Positions 63,723-64,000 of a stretch of 64,000 nt of DNA are shown here, piece after piece. The position numbers were made by a program, and so were the translations under genes. Position 1 is the first letter of the stretch; each line of letters opens with the position of its first letter. The notes under the pieces were generated by a model. It worked only from the letters and a program-made list of their open reading frames with translations. It had not been told where the DNA came from and made no database searches. Source of the stretch: Symbiodinium natans (lineage: Eukaryota; Sar; Dinophyceae; Suessiales; Symbiodiniaceae); NCBI GenBank assembly GCA_905221605.1, contig CAJNDS010001768.1, positions 124,001-188,000 on the forward strand, given 5' to 3'.

Positions 63723-63830
63723 CTAGACCCAGGAGTAACCTAGGAAAAGACAAGGGTCCCTTTTTGGTTTAAAGGGTTTGTCAGGGCACCAAACCCTAAA
63801 ACAAAAGAAATAAGGGCCTACTCTGGGCCC
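63723..63830. mobile_element. TIR element, family M2 (near-consensus)
   Basis: CTAGACCCAGGAGTAACCTA at the left, AAGGGCCTACTCTGGGCCC at the right; core ACAAGGGTCCC ... AAACCCTAAAACAAAAGAAA. Confidence 0.8.
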
Positions 63831-64000
63831 TTGTGTTTGCTGATTTAGGGTTTCGGGTTTAGGGTTGCTTAGACCATCTTAGAATGTGTGCGATGCCAAC
63901 TTGTCTTTGCACGCTTTGAAGACTCAGCAAAACAAAGCCCACAATCCCTGATTCCCTAGAACCTGAATCTATCGAAACGGTTACCCTAACAAGGGGATGA

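Overview
The window looks like nuclear DNA of a dinoflagellate or a close alveolate relative. The telomere-type heptamer TTTAGGG/CCCTAAA occurs interstitially hundreds of times on both strands. Gene models only close if GC and GA 5' splice donors are allowed beside GT, with ordinary AG acceptors. The protein types found (RCC1-like repeats, ankyrin repeats, WD40 repeats) fit such a genome. Plants share the telomere motif, so the lineage is an inference. No rRNA, convincing tRNA, CRISPR array or bacterial-type operon is visible. || Layout. 1-511 (-): partial RCC1-like repeat gene leaving the left edge. 1284-1497: G-rich minisatellite. 2852-19620 (-): a nucleotidyltransferase (NTP_transferase-like) gene split into at least a dozen exons of 17-68 nt. 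20489-21550 (-): intact single-exon ankyrin-repeat protein. 21.6-52 kb: mostly degenerate heptamer arrays, TIR elements, microsatellites and homopolymers with weak exon candidates (a WD40-like set at 29.4-31.9 kb, an LRR relic at 33.8 kb). 52.6-53.6 kb (-): broken helicase-like gene. 54534-63499 (-): a WD40-repeat gene of at least eight micro-exons. || The main result is gene architecture. Both multi-exon genes were rebuilt by translating the short non-heptamer islands. Across most predicted introns the splice phase and protein motif continue exactly. The introns (34 nt to about 3.1 kb) consist of CCCTAAA/TTTAGGG arrays, several families of small terminal-inverted-repeat (TIR) elements and homopolymer runs. 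|| The most distinctive element is a roughly 660-bp unit present twice, 15680-16337 and 59184-59850. It has perfect 30-bp TIRs, is filled with a 12-nt repeat open in several frames, lies inside an intron each time, and enters a CCCTAAA array at the same register. || Caution: many short islands are open in one or more frames by chance. Only those tied to a recognised domain or to continuous splice phase are given as genes; the rest are low-confidence or listed as rejected.
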